From: Mixophyes australis
Taxonomy: Eukaryota; Chordata; Amphibia; Anura; Limnodynastidae
Reading direction: 5' to 3'
NCBI GenBank assembly: GCA_036250195.1
Contig: JAVHZZ010000003.1
Location: 88,676,418-88,740,417, forward strand
DNA length: 64,000 nucleotides
The notes beneath the pieces are model-generated. The model was given only the letters and a program-made list of their open reading frames with translations, did no database searches and was not told the DNA's origin. The translations under genes were made by a program, and so were the position numbers. Every line of letters starts with the position of its first letter. Positions within the stretch are counted from its first letter, which is position 1. Below, one piece after another: positions 24,360 to 35,059 of the stretch.

Positions 24360-25020
24360 TTTTCTGTGGTGCACTACAAGTTCCCCTGGGTGCTAAGGCA
24401 TGCTGGTGGATTTCCAAGTGCCAGCATGCCCTGACAGCCATGGGTATACTGGTACTTGTAATACTACAAGTGCTGGCGTGCCCAAGCACTTAATGGTAGA
24501 CAGGTCATGCTGGGACCTGTAGCGCTTCAGGGACAAAATTATTTTTATCATTGAATTCAATATTATTACCCCACTCTCACCACGCCAGGGGTGTGTGAAA
24601 AGCCCTAGTGCTTTTAAGCACAAGGTTAATTAAACCTAGTGGGGTGGGGTCTGCAATTTTTTTATGGACTCAATCTTCATAGGTAATTCAGCCCTGTGCT
24701 GACTAGCTTGGGTTGGTTTGGCATGATGGCAAGGGGACCCCAGGTTGTGCGTTTCCTTGCTATAATGCCACCAGCCCAGGCTGGCAAAGTCTAGTGCTGG
24801 TATTTGTACATTTAATGGGACCCCACCCTTTTTGACCCCTTATATTGCCTAACCTGGCAGCGCCAGGTCTGGTTAAAATTTATAATGGGGGGGGCACTCT
24901 GTTTAAAAAAATAAATTAAAAAAAATTGTTTATTTATTGGCTTATGGAGCCACTTGCAGCAGCACAGAGAACAATAAAACAGATACAGTTGCAGCTTTTG
25001 GCAGAGCATGGATGGATTAA
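24360..25020. repeat. Unnamed dispersed repeat
   Basis: Shares phrases with 3570-4420, 1610-1740 and 47.2-48.9 kb: GCCAGCATGCCC, AAGTGCTGGCGTGCCCAAGC, GGGACCTGTAG and CTAGTGCTGGTA. Non-coding. Family unknown to me; the ends are not resolved. Confidence 0.5.
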
Positions 25021-25358
25021 CTTTATAATCAGTCTAATATAATCAGGGCTAATATTAGTACAGTGTACCCCCCACCAGCCCCAAAACACCAACCAGCCCC
25101 ATTGTGGCTGACGAATGTCTAATATACTCCCTTTCAGAGAAGAACATTTTTATGCTAAGAAGTCAGCCATATTTGTGAAGCCACTCTGAGTACACCCAGC
25201 ACACACTTCTATTTGATATGCGCAATGCTATGAAATCCGCTATCTTTAAAATGGGGCATTATTTACCTAGTTGTAAAAAAACTAAACATTGCACAAATAC
25301 ATTACCCCTCAAAGGCACTCCGTTGTCACAATAGCTATCTAACATAACAAACCCCACC

Positions 25359-25665
25359 CAGGGGCAAACGCAGGATTTGTAGAGGGAGGTTTCCACACCA
25401 CGCCACCAGTGGGCATGACAAGCATGCATGGGGTCATGGCTATAATATTAGATAGTGCTTGGCTGCACTCCAACTCTTCCTATCTCTATAATATACATGG
25501 GCAATGCTGCATGCTCTACTGTTAGGTGCATGCAGCTCTCCCTTTTCAAGCAGAGCCATGTGAAGCGGGGGTAGGGTCCAGCCACCTCAATTATACAGTG
25601 CCCCAGGCTTGGAGGGGGTTTACAGGCACTAGGAAACTCCCCTTCGGTTTGCCTATGCCACCCCT
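25359..25665. mobile_element. Probable hAT-like MITE
   Basis: Left end CAGGGGCAAACGCAGG with an AGAGGGAGGTTTCC block. The right end is a diverged inverse (GGAAACTCCCCTTCGG, then GCCACCCCTA). No matching 8-bp duplication seen. A left-end fragment of the same family lies at 16187. Confidence 0.45.
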
Positions 25666-25873
25666 AGCCTTTAAATTCCCTGTACACTGAGTTACGGTCT
25701 CAACAAAAACAGATATCTTTTTTACTTTTTGCAAAACAGAAAGTAGAAGAAAACATCAAGATTTTAAAATTGCAAACATAATCGAAAGTATACTGCAAGT
25801 GTAGTTTGAAAGCACTGCCTATTTATACTTAATGTAGCATTTATAATGCAGTGGTATAATTTTGTTTTCACAG

Positions 25874-26094
25874 TTTTTCTCGGTACTGAAAAGAGCAACA
25901 AGTATGAAATAAAGGACAACTTTGGACAACGACTTTATTTTGCAAGAGAAGAAAATGCCTATCTTAATAAAAACTTGTGTGCACCATTACGGCCTTTCAC
26001 CATACGCATTTCTAATAACACAGGCCGGGAAGTAATCACAGTTATTAGACCCTTGAGGTGCATTACTTGCTGCTTTCCCTGCTACTTACAAGAG
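25874..26094 (+). CDS. PLSCR5: PLSCR5-like scramblase, coding exon 4
   Basis: A 221-nt exon with a TTTTCACAG acceptor and GTTAGT donor, residues 75-148 of the assembled protein. It opens with VFLGTEKSNKYEIKDNFGQ and continues through the beta-rich core (YFAREEN, GREVITVIRPLRC). It ends in a cysteine cluster, C137-x2-C140-C141-x2-C144, matching the position of the cluster that is palmitoylated in PLSCR1. Palmitoylation here is inference. Reading frame is open throughout. The family mediates Ca2+-dependent phospholipid scrambling in some members; activity of PLSCR5 itself is poorly characterised. Confidence 0.95.
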
Positions 26095-26810
26095 GTTAGT
26101 GGCTTTTTGTTGATCACGCTTGTTCTAATCGTAGCAATTTTTGATGAGCAACACAAGTTCTTTGTTAAACCCTTTAAAATGTCCTAGTAAGGATAAAAAT
26201 AGTTCCAATATAAGTCCCTAATGAAAATATTGTCATTTGTGAAAATACAAGAAATGACATAAAATATTAATACATTTTCAGAGAAAATGATGTCAGGCAT
26301 ATTAATCAAAATAAATATTAAAAACAATAGTGAGAATGTAAAAAATGTAATTCCTTTAGAGTGGTTCAGAAATTATTTAGTCCAACAGGATTTATTTGTG
26401 TAAAACAGAAGAGTTTTATTCAGTGATGAAAGGGTTTGGTTATAAAGTGGTAGAAGTTTGCACTGTGATGTCATATTTACACATTTGTATAGTGGGCCTC
26501 TTTAAATGTTTTTGTCTTTTAGTTTGTGGAGGTATTTCCCAGGAATGCAGAGTAGGTGGGCACCTTAATTTAATTTATAATGTATAGGTATGCCAAATAA
26601 GTTCTGAGGGAAAGAAGTAAAATTATGTTTTATTATGTTTTTATTTTACTATTAGTAGTAAAAATAGGAGAGACCTACGTAAATGGGATCTATTAGTAAT
26701 TGTAAAATGTGATAATAGTATTTTTCATAGAGTAGCTGGTTCAACTATCTGATGCAAGCTTCCATGCCTGTCTACCCGGAGGAAATCCATAATGGTGTCA
26801 CATGGTGATG

Positions 26811-27560
26811 TCACTGGCATTTCCTTGGAAGCAGTCTTTGGATAACCCTAGGGATATCTTTGGCCCTATGCATAACTGGCTGATCAGAAGGAACCAGACT
26901 CTGGTTGATCCAGACTCTGGATGGCCATACAGGGTACAGCACCCCTATTTTAGATGAATGATGTCTAACCAGGAATATCAGGCATGAATCAAAGTTCTCA
27001 GGAGACCTTGAGGCGTTCTGCAGAACAGAGGTACATGTCAAAAACCAGGGAACATTGCAATCATCTTCCCAATAATACTTGATACGTTGTGGAAAGACAT
27101 TCTGCACTTTTTTGAAGTTTCTACAATGTGTTTCTACTTTGTGTCTAGCCATTTTCCTGGTGATACTGCTAGAGAAAGATAATGGGTATTTAGGTTGAAC
27201 CCAAGAAATGTGGTGGTCTTGAAGGAGGTCAGTACAGACTTTGGAATGCTCACAAAGAACTCCAGGGGGTAAATGTATCATACCCCATTTTTTTCATCTT
27301 GCAAACTTGCCTTTACAAGCCATCGCCCCTTTAAATTTTAGCTGTGAAGACGCCGATCTCCTGCGAGATTAAAAAACAGGGGTATGATACATTTACCCCC
27401 AGGTGTGCTAACAGAGAAAGAGTTAAGTCCCTGTGTCTCAAAAGGGTATCGATGTCTGAGTGCACTAATAGCATGTCTCCAGGTATGTGATACATTGGAC
27501 AGTCTGCTGACGGATATGTAACCATCTGAATTCTTGGAAGAACAGTATACCAAAAAGCCA
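26811..27560 (-). pseudogene. DIRS-like element, RT palm to RNase H part
   Basis: On the - strand, reading from 27560: IQMVTYPSADCPMYHIPGDMLLVHSDIDTLLRHRDLTLSLLAHL. It resembles the DIRS RT segment ending in the active site (normally Y-x-D-D, here degenerate) and its LLxHSD / LLRxLG follow-up. After a MITE insertion (27263-27402) it resumes (VLCEHSKVCTDLLQ) with frameshifts and stops; FPGF..VPLFCRTPQGLLRT resembles the next DIRS block. It is taken as the continuation of the fragments at 30.1-31.8 kb. No tyrosine recombinase seen. Assignment rests on motif order, not on a search. Confidence 0.5.
27263..27402. mobile_element. MITE with CAGGGGGTAAATGTATCATA ends
   Basis: 140 bp; both ends read CAGGGGGTAAATGTATCATA-type sequence inward. 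It interrupts the DIRS-like frame (LLAHL | VLCEHSK). It shares its end sequence with the elements at 34297, 44421 and 54620. Confidence 0.75.
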
Positions 27561-27570
27561 ATTCCTTCGT

Positions 27571-28449
27571 ATGCGCAGAAATTGTTCAGATGTTAAAGAT
27601 TTTGATAAACATTCAAAGGGACTTTATGAAGTGTTTTTAGAACAGGGTTATCCAGAGGAGTTGGTATTAAAAGCCTATGCTGAGGTCCGAGACTCAGATA
27701 GAGATCATCTCTTCACTATGGGTCCAAAAAAGACCAATATAGATAGATCATTGGTTTTTATTACTAAATATAATAGCTATGCGAATGAAATCAGACGGAT
27801 CATTACTAAAAATTCTGCCTTATTAGAACTTGATGACTGTGTGGGTCACCTTATTGATAAGGGTAAAAATATCATCTTTAGAAAATCCAAGAATCTTAAA
27901 AATAAATTATCTCCAAGCTTCTTTAAAAGTAATTTGGAGACCAAATCGCTTGTATCTAATCCAGCTTTGGGAAGCTGGTTAACATCTAGACCCAATGGCT
28001 TCTATAAATGTGGAAAAAATAAATGTATTACTTGCCTATTTGCTGATCATAAGTGTAAGAATTTTGTTTCTTTCTCAACAAATGAAAACTTTACCATTGA
28101 GAAAGTTTTGGACTGTCGTTCTGTCTATGTGATTTATGTTGTAAATTGCAAATGTGGTATTCAGTACGTTGGACGTACTATTCGCACACTTAATGTGCGC
28201 TTTTTAGAACATCGGCGTAATATTCTAAAAGAGATTAAATCCCACAGTTTATCGTTACATATTAATGAATGCCAAAAAGGTAAATTAGAGGGTCTGAAAG
28301 TTCGAGCAATCGAACAGATTGATTTAACCATCAGAGGAGGTGATCGTTTCAATAAGCTTTGTAAACGTGAAGCCTTTTGGATCTTCAGATTAAAAACACT
28401 GTTACCATTTGGGCTAAACGACAGTATTGAACTTAACAACATATGTTAG
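27571..28449 (+). CDS. Penelope-like element: C-terminal RT region plus GIY-YIG endonuclease (292 aa, partial)
   Basis: Open for 292 codons. The start used is merely the first Met; the true protein began further upstream and is truncated. Residues 1-125 match the RT-thumb part of PLEs. A Cys-rich zinc-binding linker has C147, C152, C155 and nearby His/Cys. Then comes the GIY-YIG nuclease: VYVIYVVNC (185-193), QYVGRT (198-203), R210-x2-EH (213-214), and a C-terminal Glu (E267, REAFWI) in the expected catalytic place. This endonuclease nicks target DNA for insertion. No stops or frameshifts are seen, so the copy is younger than copy A, but without RT it cannot be autonomous. Confidence 0.88.
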   Translation: MRRNCSDVKDFDKHSKGLYEVFLEQGYPEELVLKAYAEVRDSDRDHLFTMGPKKTNIDRSLVFITKYNSYANEIRRIITKNSALLELDDCVGHLIDKGKNIIFRKSKNLKNKLSPSFFKSNLETKSLVSNPALGSWLTSRPNGFYKCGKNKCITCLFADHKCKNFVSFSTNENFTIEKVLDCRSVYVIYVVNCKCGIQYVGRTIRTLNVRFLEHRRNILKEIKSHSLSLHINECQKGKLEGLKVRAIEQIDLTIRGGDRFNKLCKREAFWIFRLKTLLPFGLNDSIELNNIC

Positions 28450-29366
28450 TTCTAGGGGCTGTGTTGATTGTGTCTAACATTTGAGTGTTCCTGCAACCTC
28501 ATATATGTTCTTCTATCTATGTAGGTGATTTATCATATTTCTCTATACATTATTGTTAGTCCTATTGTAGTTAAAGGGATGTTGATTTTCCCTTATGTTA
28601 AGATAATATCTGTCCCATATAGGGATGAGTATATCTATAATTTGACATTTCTGAAGTTTAATGAACTATAAACGAGACCATCAAATGGTCCTATAGAATC
28701 TCAGTTTGGGTTTCTAACTAGCTTTTTCTGTGGATCATGTTGGGAGTTTTTTACATGCATATCTGATTCTTGGGAACAAGTTCCCAATATATGTGCTATA
28801 GTAGGAAGTTTTTTATTTATTTTATTATTCCTTATCGGTTAGGTTTAATTTAACGAAGATCTGTCACCCTAATTGTATTATTATTATTTAATTGTATTTT
28901 ATTTATATGGTTAAGCATTTTACCTTACCTTGGCTGTCTTTGACTTTATTATCCGGACTTTAATAAACTACAGTTTCCAGCGCCGAATGACAGCTTGGTA
29001 GCTGGCTCTGGAGGATCACTGACGATCATGTGACCCTAAGCTCAGAGTACGGTTATCTCCGAATAACTAATAATGTTTGACAGCCTGTCGGCTATCTCCG
29101 GAGGATCACTGCTGATCATATGACATATATAAAAAAATGTGGAGTTCGGATATTTCCGTGGATAATTGCGAGTTCAGCAGGATGTTTCCGGATAGATACT
29201 TATCATGTGATAAACCTCATGTGACCTTTTGGAGACATTCAAATAAGTTTGGCCGGATCTTGCCAGTATACTGGCTTCTGATTGATGGATGGTGACCATG
29301 TGATTGATCCCATATGATTTTGTCCGGATATTTAAATCAGTTTGGCCGAATCTTGCCATTATACTT

Positions 29367-29407
29367 ACCTCTGATGAAGCGGCGGACCGCCGGGAAACGC
29401 GTTAGGA
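29367..29407 (+). ncRNA. Hammerhead ribozyme motif (PLE copy B)
   Basis: CTGATGA (29371-29377), a GC-rich stem II (CGGC / GCCG with loop GGACC, slightly asymmetric flanks) and GAAA (29394-29397). The short palindromic stem III is ACGCGT, followed by the cleavage triplet GTT (29401-29403). Stem I can form between CCT before the core and AGG after it. The GAAACGCGT block is typical of hammerheads in PLEs. Located about 0.9 kb after the ORF, as in copy A. Confidence 0.78.
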
Positions 29408-30177
29408 CTGCTATATGCTGATTCTCTATCAAGCGCTGGCCAGCTATTTCTAGCACGCAATTTCGTGATATCTGCTGAGATTCTCCTTCGTCGACTGCTT
29501 TTTACTCATTGGAGTGATCACTAACATCGGAAGTTTCGGGACTTATGTTTCTACATAGGAGAGCTAAGTAAATTTATGTGTTCTTTTATTGGTGCCAAGA
29601 AATATTCATTAGTATTCTGGCACTTTCACACTATCAAGGATTATGCCGATTCTAAACCTGACAAGCTAATGTTGTTAAACATAAAAGCAATAACAAATAT
29701 TGAAATAATCTATCTCTTATTTGGTGCCCTAATTGCACCTTGCGGTGGATCCTTTATTATTATATGTTTGGATTCCAAAATTGAGCCCGCAAAGGAAAAG
29801 ATTATTATAAATTGCTAAATGGATTGGTATTAAGAAAAACTTGAAGGTGGCTTCTCTCGTTTTTCGGAACACAAGTAATCCATACTATTTTCTAAAATTA
29901 GCTCCAAAGGAACAATCTCATTTCATCAAGCAGTCCGCGGAATGGATTTCATTAGTGGCATTTTATTATAAATGTTGTTTACATATGGTACCATATGATA
30001 ATTATATTGTGGCCATAGCTTTATTGTATATCTAAGATAAGTTTGTTTTTGTCCATCTGTTTGATCTATATAACATTTGGTTTTATGCTTAAACCATTTT
30101 AATATTTGGTTTTATTTGGAATAAATTCTTATTTAAGTACTTGGTGCTTTGCGCTCCTCTTTTTGTATTTTGTTTTC

Positions 30178-30466
30178 TATATATTGACAGAGCCAGAATC
30201 TGTCCTAGAAGAGCAGCAGCCCAAGTTCCATAAGGTGATTGCAGCGCCCTGCAGTTGTTCTTTGTTGGATATGTAACACCACTGCTTTCATGACTCTTGT
30301 AAAAGTGTAGAGGCAGTATATAGCCCAAAAACCATAACTGTCCACTGAAATAAGTGTTCTCTTCAATGGGGATACCTTCCATATGAAACATGTTCGGTTT
30401 CAAATTTCGATTCAAAACTTTGACATTCAGGATTGTTCTTATAGAACCGTCTTGTTTTCTTATAGG
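30178..30466 (-). pseudogene. DIRS-like element, RT N-terminal part
   Basis: On the - strand from 30466: PIRKQDGSIRTILNVKVLNR, then LKPNMFHMEGIPIEE and, with frameshifts, ISVDS and ALQSPYGTWAAALLGQILAL. The order (KxDGSxRxxLN, FxMExI, then ALPYGxxxAPRxF-like) is that of DIRS-type RTs. It ends where PLE copy B begins on the other side, and it starts at the edge of a solo LTR. Confidence 0.55.
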
Positions 30467-31036
30467 TGTCAGGTGCCGTCTCCGCGCTCTCCACAGGTGA
30501 CGGAGATGGGCACCTTCTCTCTGCAATCCACGTCCTGTTGCCTAGCAGCAGAACTCTATCTCTACTCACCTGTCTGCAGCCAGCATGTCTAAACCGCCTA
30601 AATCTCCCTAACCCAATCAGGAGGCACCTAAGAGTACTTAAAGCAGCCTCTGACACCTGTCTAGTGCCAGAGTATTGGTTCTACCCTGCTCCAGCATTTA
30701 GTTTGCATTCCTGTTCCTGAACTCTTGTGTATAGACTCCTTGGCTTGTTTGACCTCTCTTCCGGATTTCCCTTGTACTTCGCTGCCCGCACTGGTATTGA
30801 CCTTTGGACCGTCCCTGAATACGCTTGCCTACTCTCCGTGGTACCTCGCTTCCTTGGTTTCGACTCGGCCTGTCTGACTACCCTATTTGCTGCACTGGTG
30901 ACTTCCTGGGAGAACCGCGACCTGCACATCGCACGCAGCCAAGCCCAAACCTCCTTGCGGGGGTCCCTGGTGAACACCGGTGGTGTGTTAGACTCCGCGC
31001 CTCTCAGGTTAGTAGCGCTAATACCAGTCGGTGATA
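30467..31036 (+). repeat. Solo LTR, gypsy-like, nested in the DIRS-like element
   Basis: Starts TGTCAGGTGCCGTC and ends CCAGTCGGTGATA, about 570 bp, lying between two - strand fragments of the DIRS-like RT. Its 3' part (GAACACCGGTGG, TTAGACTCCGCGCCTCT) has a recognisable relative in the LTR at 48993-49674. No clean target duplication, so the ends are approximate. The 244-codon frame across this region is chimeric and not a gene. Confidence 0.55.
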
Positions 31037-31808
31037 TTCTCTGTGTAAAGTGTGACAATAGGAAATTGGCTGGTCTAGCCTTTGGGTCCGCCAGTTCTAT
31101 TTTCCCCTGCCATAGAGCCATTGCCATTAGTTTGTCTAACTGAGGACTATGAAATGTCTGGCAGAGGAACAAATTAAAGGGAGGTTTAACCTGGACTGGA
31201 TTGTTTTTAACAGCCACCTGTCTGTGGTAATCTGCTGCCAATACAAATATGACTCTGTAAGAGTTTTCTGATGAAGAGGATATATTGGTGAATATACTGT
31301 AACTGCAGCCTCTCTTAGCATTAATCCATGTATTTGTGACTGATCCTCTGGTAGTATCTGGGAATGCCGCCTCTTTGAGCTCTTCTTGTGCCTTGGAAGT
31401 CTTGAGCTGGACCAATGGTTCTTAAAATCCAACCCCCTTGAAGAAAAGGCCTCTTGAAAGGCTCATTCACTTTCTTGAGGTCTGAGAAGAATTTTCAGGC
31501 TTTATGTCATGCTTTGACCTCTTCTATAAATTGATGCCCAAAAAGGTCTGCGTCTGTCAGATTTGGGAACTTAAAAGATTTGGGAGCAAGGACTGCCAAG
31601 CCTGCTCTGGTCAGTAACCTAGACCTACGGGTATTGTTGATGTAATTAAATAATTGGCTTATTATAATAGTTGCTCCGCTAAAGGCTTTAAGTAGAGCTA
31701 GCTTGGATGCCACTAGAGAATCTAGTGAACATTGAGGCTCCCCTTCTCTATCTGCTTTATCTAACACAAATTGCAGGGGCCCAGCTACTCCTGCCATTTT
31801 GTATTGGA
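31037..31808 (-). pseudogene. DIRS-like element, gag end and RT upstream region
   Basis: Two - strand blocks. At 31797-31507, LDKADREGEPQCSLDSLVASKLALLKAF and a tail LTDADLFGHQFIEEVKA resemble the end of DIRS Gag. At 31432-31040, W-Q-Q-I-T-T-DRWLLKTIQ, L-PLICS and L-ARPANF look like the leader of the RT. Stops and frame changes separate them. Confidence 0.5.
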
Positions 31809-32345
31809 TCTGTCACAGTTCCAAGGGAGCATCAGATCATTGGTCTGCCAAGTTTGGTGCTATTCCTTGCAGAGGTGCAGAATCTATCAAAACAGATGGT
31901 CTTCGACAGACACCCCCGCAAGGAGGTTTGGTTTTTGTAGCTTGTGCTCCACAGGTTGCAGCCCTGTTAGGGAGTACTAAACAAGACCTACTGGAGAGAG
32001 TAGGAGCAAGCTGGAATGGTGGTGAGCTGGTAGATGCAATAGTCTGTTTGAGAATACCACTGGATAGGCGGAGAGCTGATAGGTGCAATAGCTTGTAGAT
32101 GGTAGGACAATATCACTGGAATGGTGAAGAGATGCAATAGTCTGCAGACTGCAGGAGATTACCACTGGAATGGTGAAAGCGGATTTATGCGATAGCCTGT
32201 GGAATGCAGGATAATACCATTGGAATGGTGTGATAGTCTGCGGACGGCAGAATAATACCACTAGTATGGTGGAGAGATGCAGTAGTCTGCGGCCACTGGA
32301 ATGGAGGAGAGCCACAGGACACATGTCCAGAATCCAAAAGGTAGG
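31809..32345. repeat. LTR-like sequence with about 60-bp tandem units
   Basis: Starts TGTCACAGTTCCAAGGG. From 32020 it contains five to six diverged copies of a unit with TGCAATAGTCTGC and ACCACTGGAATGGTG, reminiscent in layout of the chromovirus LTR repeats but different in sequence. The right end is unclear. Confidence 0.45.
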
Positions 32346-33476
32346 TGACCCAAAGAACAGGCACAGATTACTAGGAGGAGGTACCTTTTATTTTCCTATT
32401 TGTCTGCCTTGTGCACAATAAGGTTTTTTTGATATGGCCATGGTGGATAGAGTAAAAACATCACTTCAAAGATTAGCCTGCTACCATCTTTAGGAACACT
32501 GCCTTCATTATTTTAACCTTTTAACTTTTCTGCTTTTCTCCTAAAATACTGCTCAGTTGAGCCTCATTTTTGTTTTAAATAATCAGAGTGAGGACACACC
32601 AGGATTATTTTTGTTGTTTGTTTCACCAGGGTCAGAACATGGCATTGCTGGACCTCATAGCAATATTTGGAGGAGGGCCCAGTGATCCAGTGATTCTGCT
32701 CCACCTTTTTTGGGCGCCTGCTTTGTTCTCATAAGAGAACAGAGCGTGGGTCCAAGTGGGTGGAGTACAATTGCTGTGCCTTATCCAAATTTAGCAATGA
32801 GGCCCCCTAATCCCTGGGCCCTGTAGTGTCCGCAACCCAGCAGAGGCAGAAGTTCCAGTTCTGTGCCTGTGTGATACTGCTATACATTTCAATGCATGTA
32901 TTATATTAATAGAAATCTGCTTTCCCATATAAAATGTGCCTTATTAATAAAATTATCTGCAGTAATTTGTTTTTCAAAAGAAAAAAAAAGATGAAAGACC
33001 TGTCAGAAATAATTTTATAATACCAGTGCATGGGGCCCAAATCCTCTGTTTCTTTGCTCAAAATATGTTTTCAGATTTTTTTGCGCTTGCTCTTTCAAGC
33101 AAACTTCAATTATTTGATGAAAAAGTGCTTTAAACAAATAAATGTGTATTTATACATAAGCATGCACATAACTACTTTGCCACTTCCATTCAGATGCACA
33201 GAGCTTTGAGTAATGCATTTTTGTGCACAATTAAACACTTTGCTGCATTTGTGATGGTTTTTGACACACACAGAAGAAATGTCAGCTTTCTTTGTTTTAT
33301 AATGGACATATTGCAGAGGATGGATATTGCTGAATGGTTTGCTTTGACAACCAGCCCTAAGTGACAGTCTCCCTCTGCGTACTTCTAATTTCAAGGGTAT
33401 TGAAAGTTACTGTTTTAGATGCCCTTTTAAAAAAGACATCATTTGGCATTAAGGCTAATTGAAGTTTTCTTTTCAG

Positions 33477-33638
33477 CTGGAAGTGCAAGCTCCTCCGGGT
33501 ACAACTGTCGGGTTCATTGTGCAGAAGTGGGATCCTTTTCTGCCAAAATTCACAATTCAAAATGAAAGCAAAGAAGATGTATTGAAGATTGTTGGGCCAT
33601 ATTTAACTTTTAGTTGCTTAGGTGATGTGGATTTTGAG
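33477..33638 (+). CDS. PLSCR5: PLSCR5-like scramblase, coding exon 5
   Basis: A 162-nt, phase-0 exon (54 codons, residues 149-202) with a CTTTTCAG acceptor and GTATGA donor. It encodes the strongly conserved central scramblase block: LEVQAPPG, VGFIVQKWDPFLPKFTIQN and DVLKIVGPYLT, ending CLGDVDFEV. The segment expected next in the family (GKISK-x-W, then AD-NFGI and the hydrophobic AVMIGACFL helix) was looked for and not found in 33639-64000. The gene is therefore cut by the window edge rather than visibly broken. Confidence 0.95.
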
Positions 33639-33757
33639 GTATGATTAATTAAACTTTGTTTTATTTTTTTATTTTGCCTGCTTAAATCAAAATAAGTTAA
33701 AAGTAGTTTTGAAAAGTGAACAGGTTCCAAGACTACCTTTGTACTATGGCAGTGACT

Positions 33758-34953
33758 TGGGGGTATATTTACTAAACTGCGGGTTTGAAAAAATGGAGAT
33801 GTTGCCTATAGCAACCAATCAGATTCTAGCTGGTGTGATTGTTATTTTCTGTTGAATTCAGGTATGACAATGTGAATATTTTATGTAACCTTGTAATGTA
33901 ATCTCAACGTGTGCTTTACTAGATGACATAAGTTTGAACTTCCGCAAGTGCCATTATTCTTTTGAAATTGGCCAGGCCCGGGATAGATAAGGATCTTGGA
34001 GGAGTTTGAAGCCCCAAAGCTGTAAACCATCTAGCCACTGAAGCAGAGCAGAAGTGAGAGATTCTCTGAGGTTCCCAAATATATATCTTAGTGATAGATA
34101 ATTTACTTCGGAAAGCTCTGTGTCATTTTGGGAATCAATCTGACTTAATTGAAAATTAAATTCCTTAGGTGGGGGTGAAGAGCCTTTAAGAAGGGTATAA
34201 AATCTTCTGCTTCAGACATTACATTGTGCATTTTTACAAGGGGGGTCTATCAAAACTGAAATGTTTCATATTTTTCAATCGTGTTCCCTCACACACCAGG
34301 GGGTAAATATATAAAGCTGAGAGTTTTCTGGTGGGTTTGAAAAGTGAAGATGTTACCTATAGAAACCAATCAGATTCTAGCTATCATTTTGTAGAATGTA
34401 CTACATAAATAATAGTTAGAATCTGATTGTTTTTTTAAACTTGCCAGAAAACTTGATACATTTACCCCCAGGTCTTCACTAGTAAGCAGTGACTCTGATT
34501 TAATTTCCTATTTTATTTTCTGAAAGTTATTTGAGCAATATATTCTATGTCTTGTTATTAATATTTGTAACTAAGCTTTGGAATAATTTTTCAGATTAAA
34601 TACATTTAATCTAATGTGTTTTCCGTGATTCTTTATGAATTTAGGAAGCCCAGGAGGGCTCATGTTACATGTGTATATGATTTAAGTGTGAAAGATTAAT
34701 AAGTGGTTCTGGTGAACGTAAGGACACCATAATAAATCCTTTGCGGTGGCAGAAAAGGTGTATTCATTGGTAAGTGACTAAGGTGACGGCAGTCACGGGC
34801 AGCTGTTCAGATTGCTGTTTTTGGGACAGGCTGGGTGTTTGAGTACATTCTACAAAATGACAGCTGTCACAATGAGTGTTAACTAGAATCTGATTGGTTG
34901 CTACATGCAACATCTCCATTTTTCAAACCCGCGGTTTAATAAATATACCCCTT
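33758..34953. mobile_element. MITE split by a roughly 1-kb insertion
   Basis: The left arm (33758-33834: GGGGGTATATTTACTAAACT, then GCAACCAATCAGATTCTAGC) and right arm (34842-34953, its inverse) belong to one fold-back MITE. The intervening 1 kb (about 33835-34841) is foreign and itself contains another MITE (34297-34472). Its right part has an AATAAA and could be a solo retroviral-type LTR, but I cannot support that firmly. Confidence 0.6.
34297..34472. mobile_element. Fold-back MITE, CAGGGGGTAAAT family
   Basis: 176 bp, inverted along its whole length, sharing CCAATCAGATTCTAGCTATC with the copies at 33758 and 54620. It sits inside the sequence that interrupts the 33758 copy, so it arrived later or as part of that insertion. 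Confidence 0.75.
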
Positions 34954-35059
34954 GGAGTGGAAACTACTTCACTGATTGAACTTTTTACATTTGTTAAATC
35001 TGCATATCAGGCTGTATATTTGCTTTTTCACCAGTGATGCATGTATGACCAAAAGGGGA

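Larger units (their letters stand above)
6959..25873 (+). other. PLSCR5 intron 3, built largely of mobile elements
   Basis: 18.9-kb intron. From left to right it holds a LTR-like tandem repeat split by a Penelope-like element (7.5-11.7 kb), a long-TIR element (13738-14488), a 0.7-kb TIR element (15056-15762), a Helitron-like repeat (16.3-17.0 kb) and a full chromovirus (17019-23331). Bases 11900-13600 and 23340-24350 show no recognisable feature. 24360-25020 is another copy of the unnamed dispersed repeat. 25359-25665 resembles a hAT MITE. Confidence 0.7.
27561..30177 (+). mobile_element. Penelope-like element copy B, inserted in the DIRS-like element
   Basis: About 2.6 kb, 5'-truncated: it begins with FLRMRRNCSDV, inside the domain after the RT catalytic part. 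It comprises the ORF at 27571-28449, an AT-rich 3' region, a hammerhead core at 29367-29407 and a T-rich tail near 30130-30170. On both sides lie - strand DIRS-like RT fragments that read on from one another, which fixes the limits approximately. Target duplication not resolved. Confidence 0.65.
26095..33476 (+). other. PLSCR5 intron 4, with a nested DIRS/PLE/LTR stack
   Basis: 7.4-kb intron, most of it a DIRS-like element on the - strand (26.8-31.8 kb) interrupted by a PLE, a MITE and a solo LTR, followed by a second LTR-like repeat (31.8-32.35 kb). Bases 26095-26800 and 32350-33476 show nothing I can assign. Confidence 0.65.

Noticed and set aside
30681..31415. 244-codon frame on the minus strand
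   Set aside because: Runs across the junction of a solo LTR and a DIRS-like fragment; only its DIRS-derived part has protein-like sequence.
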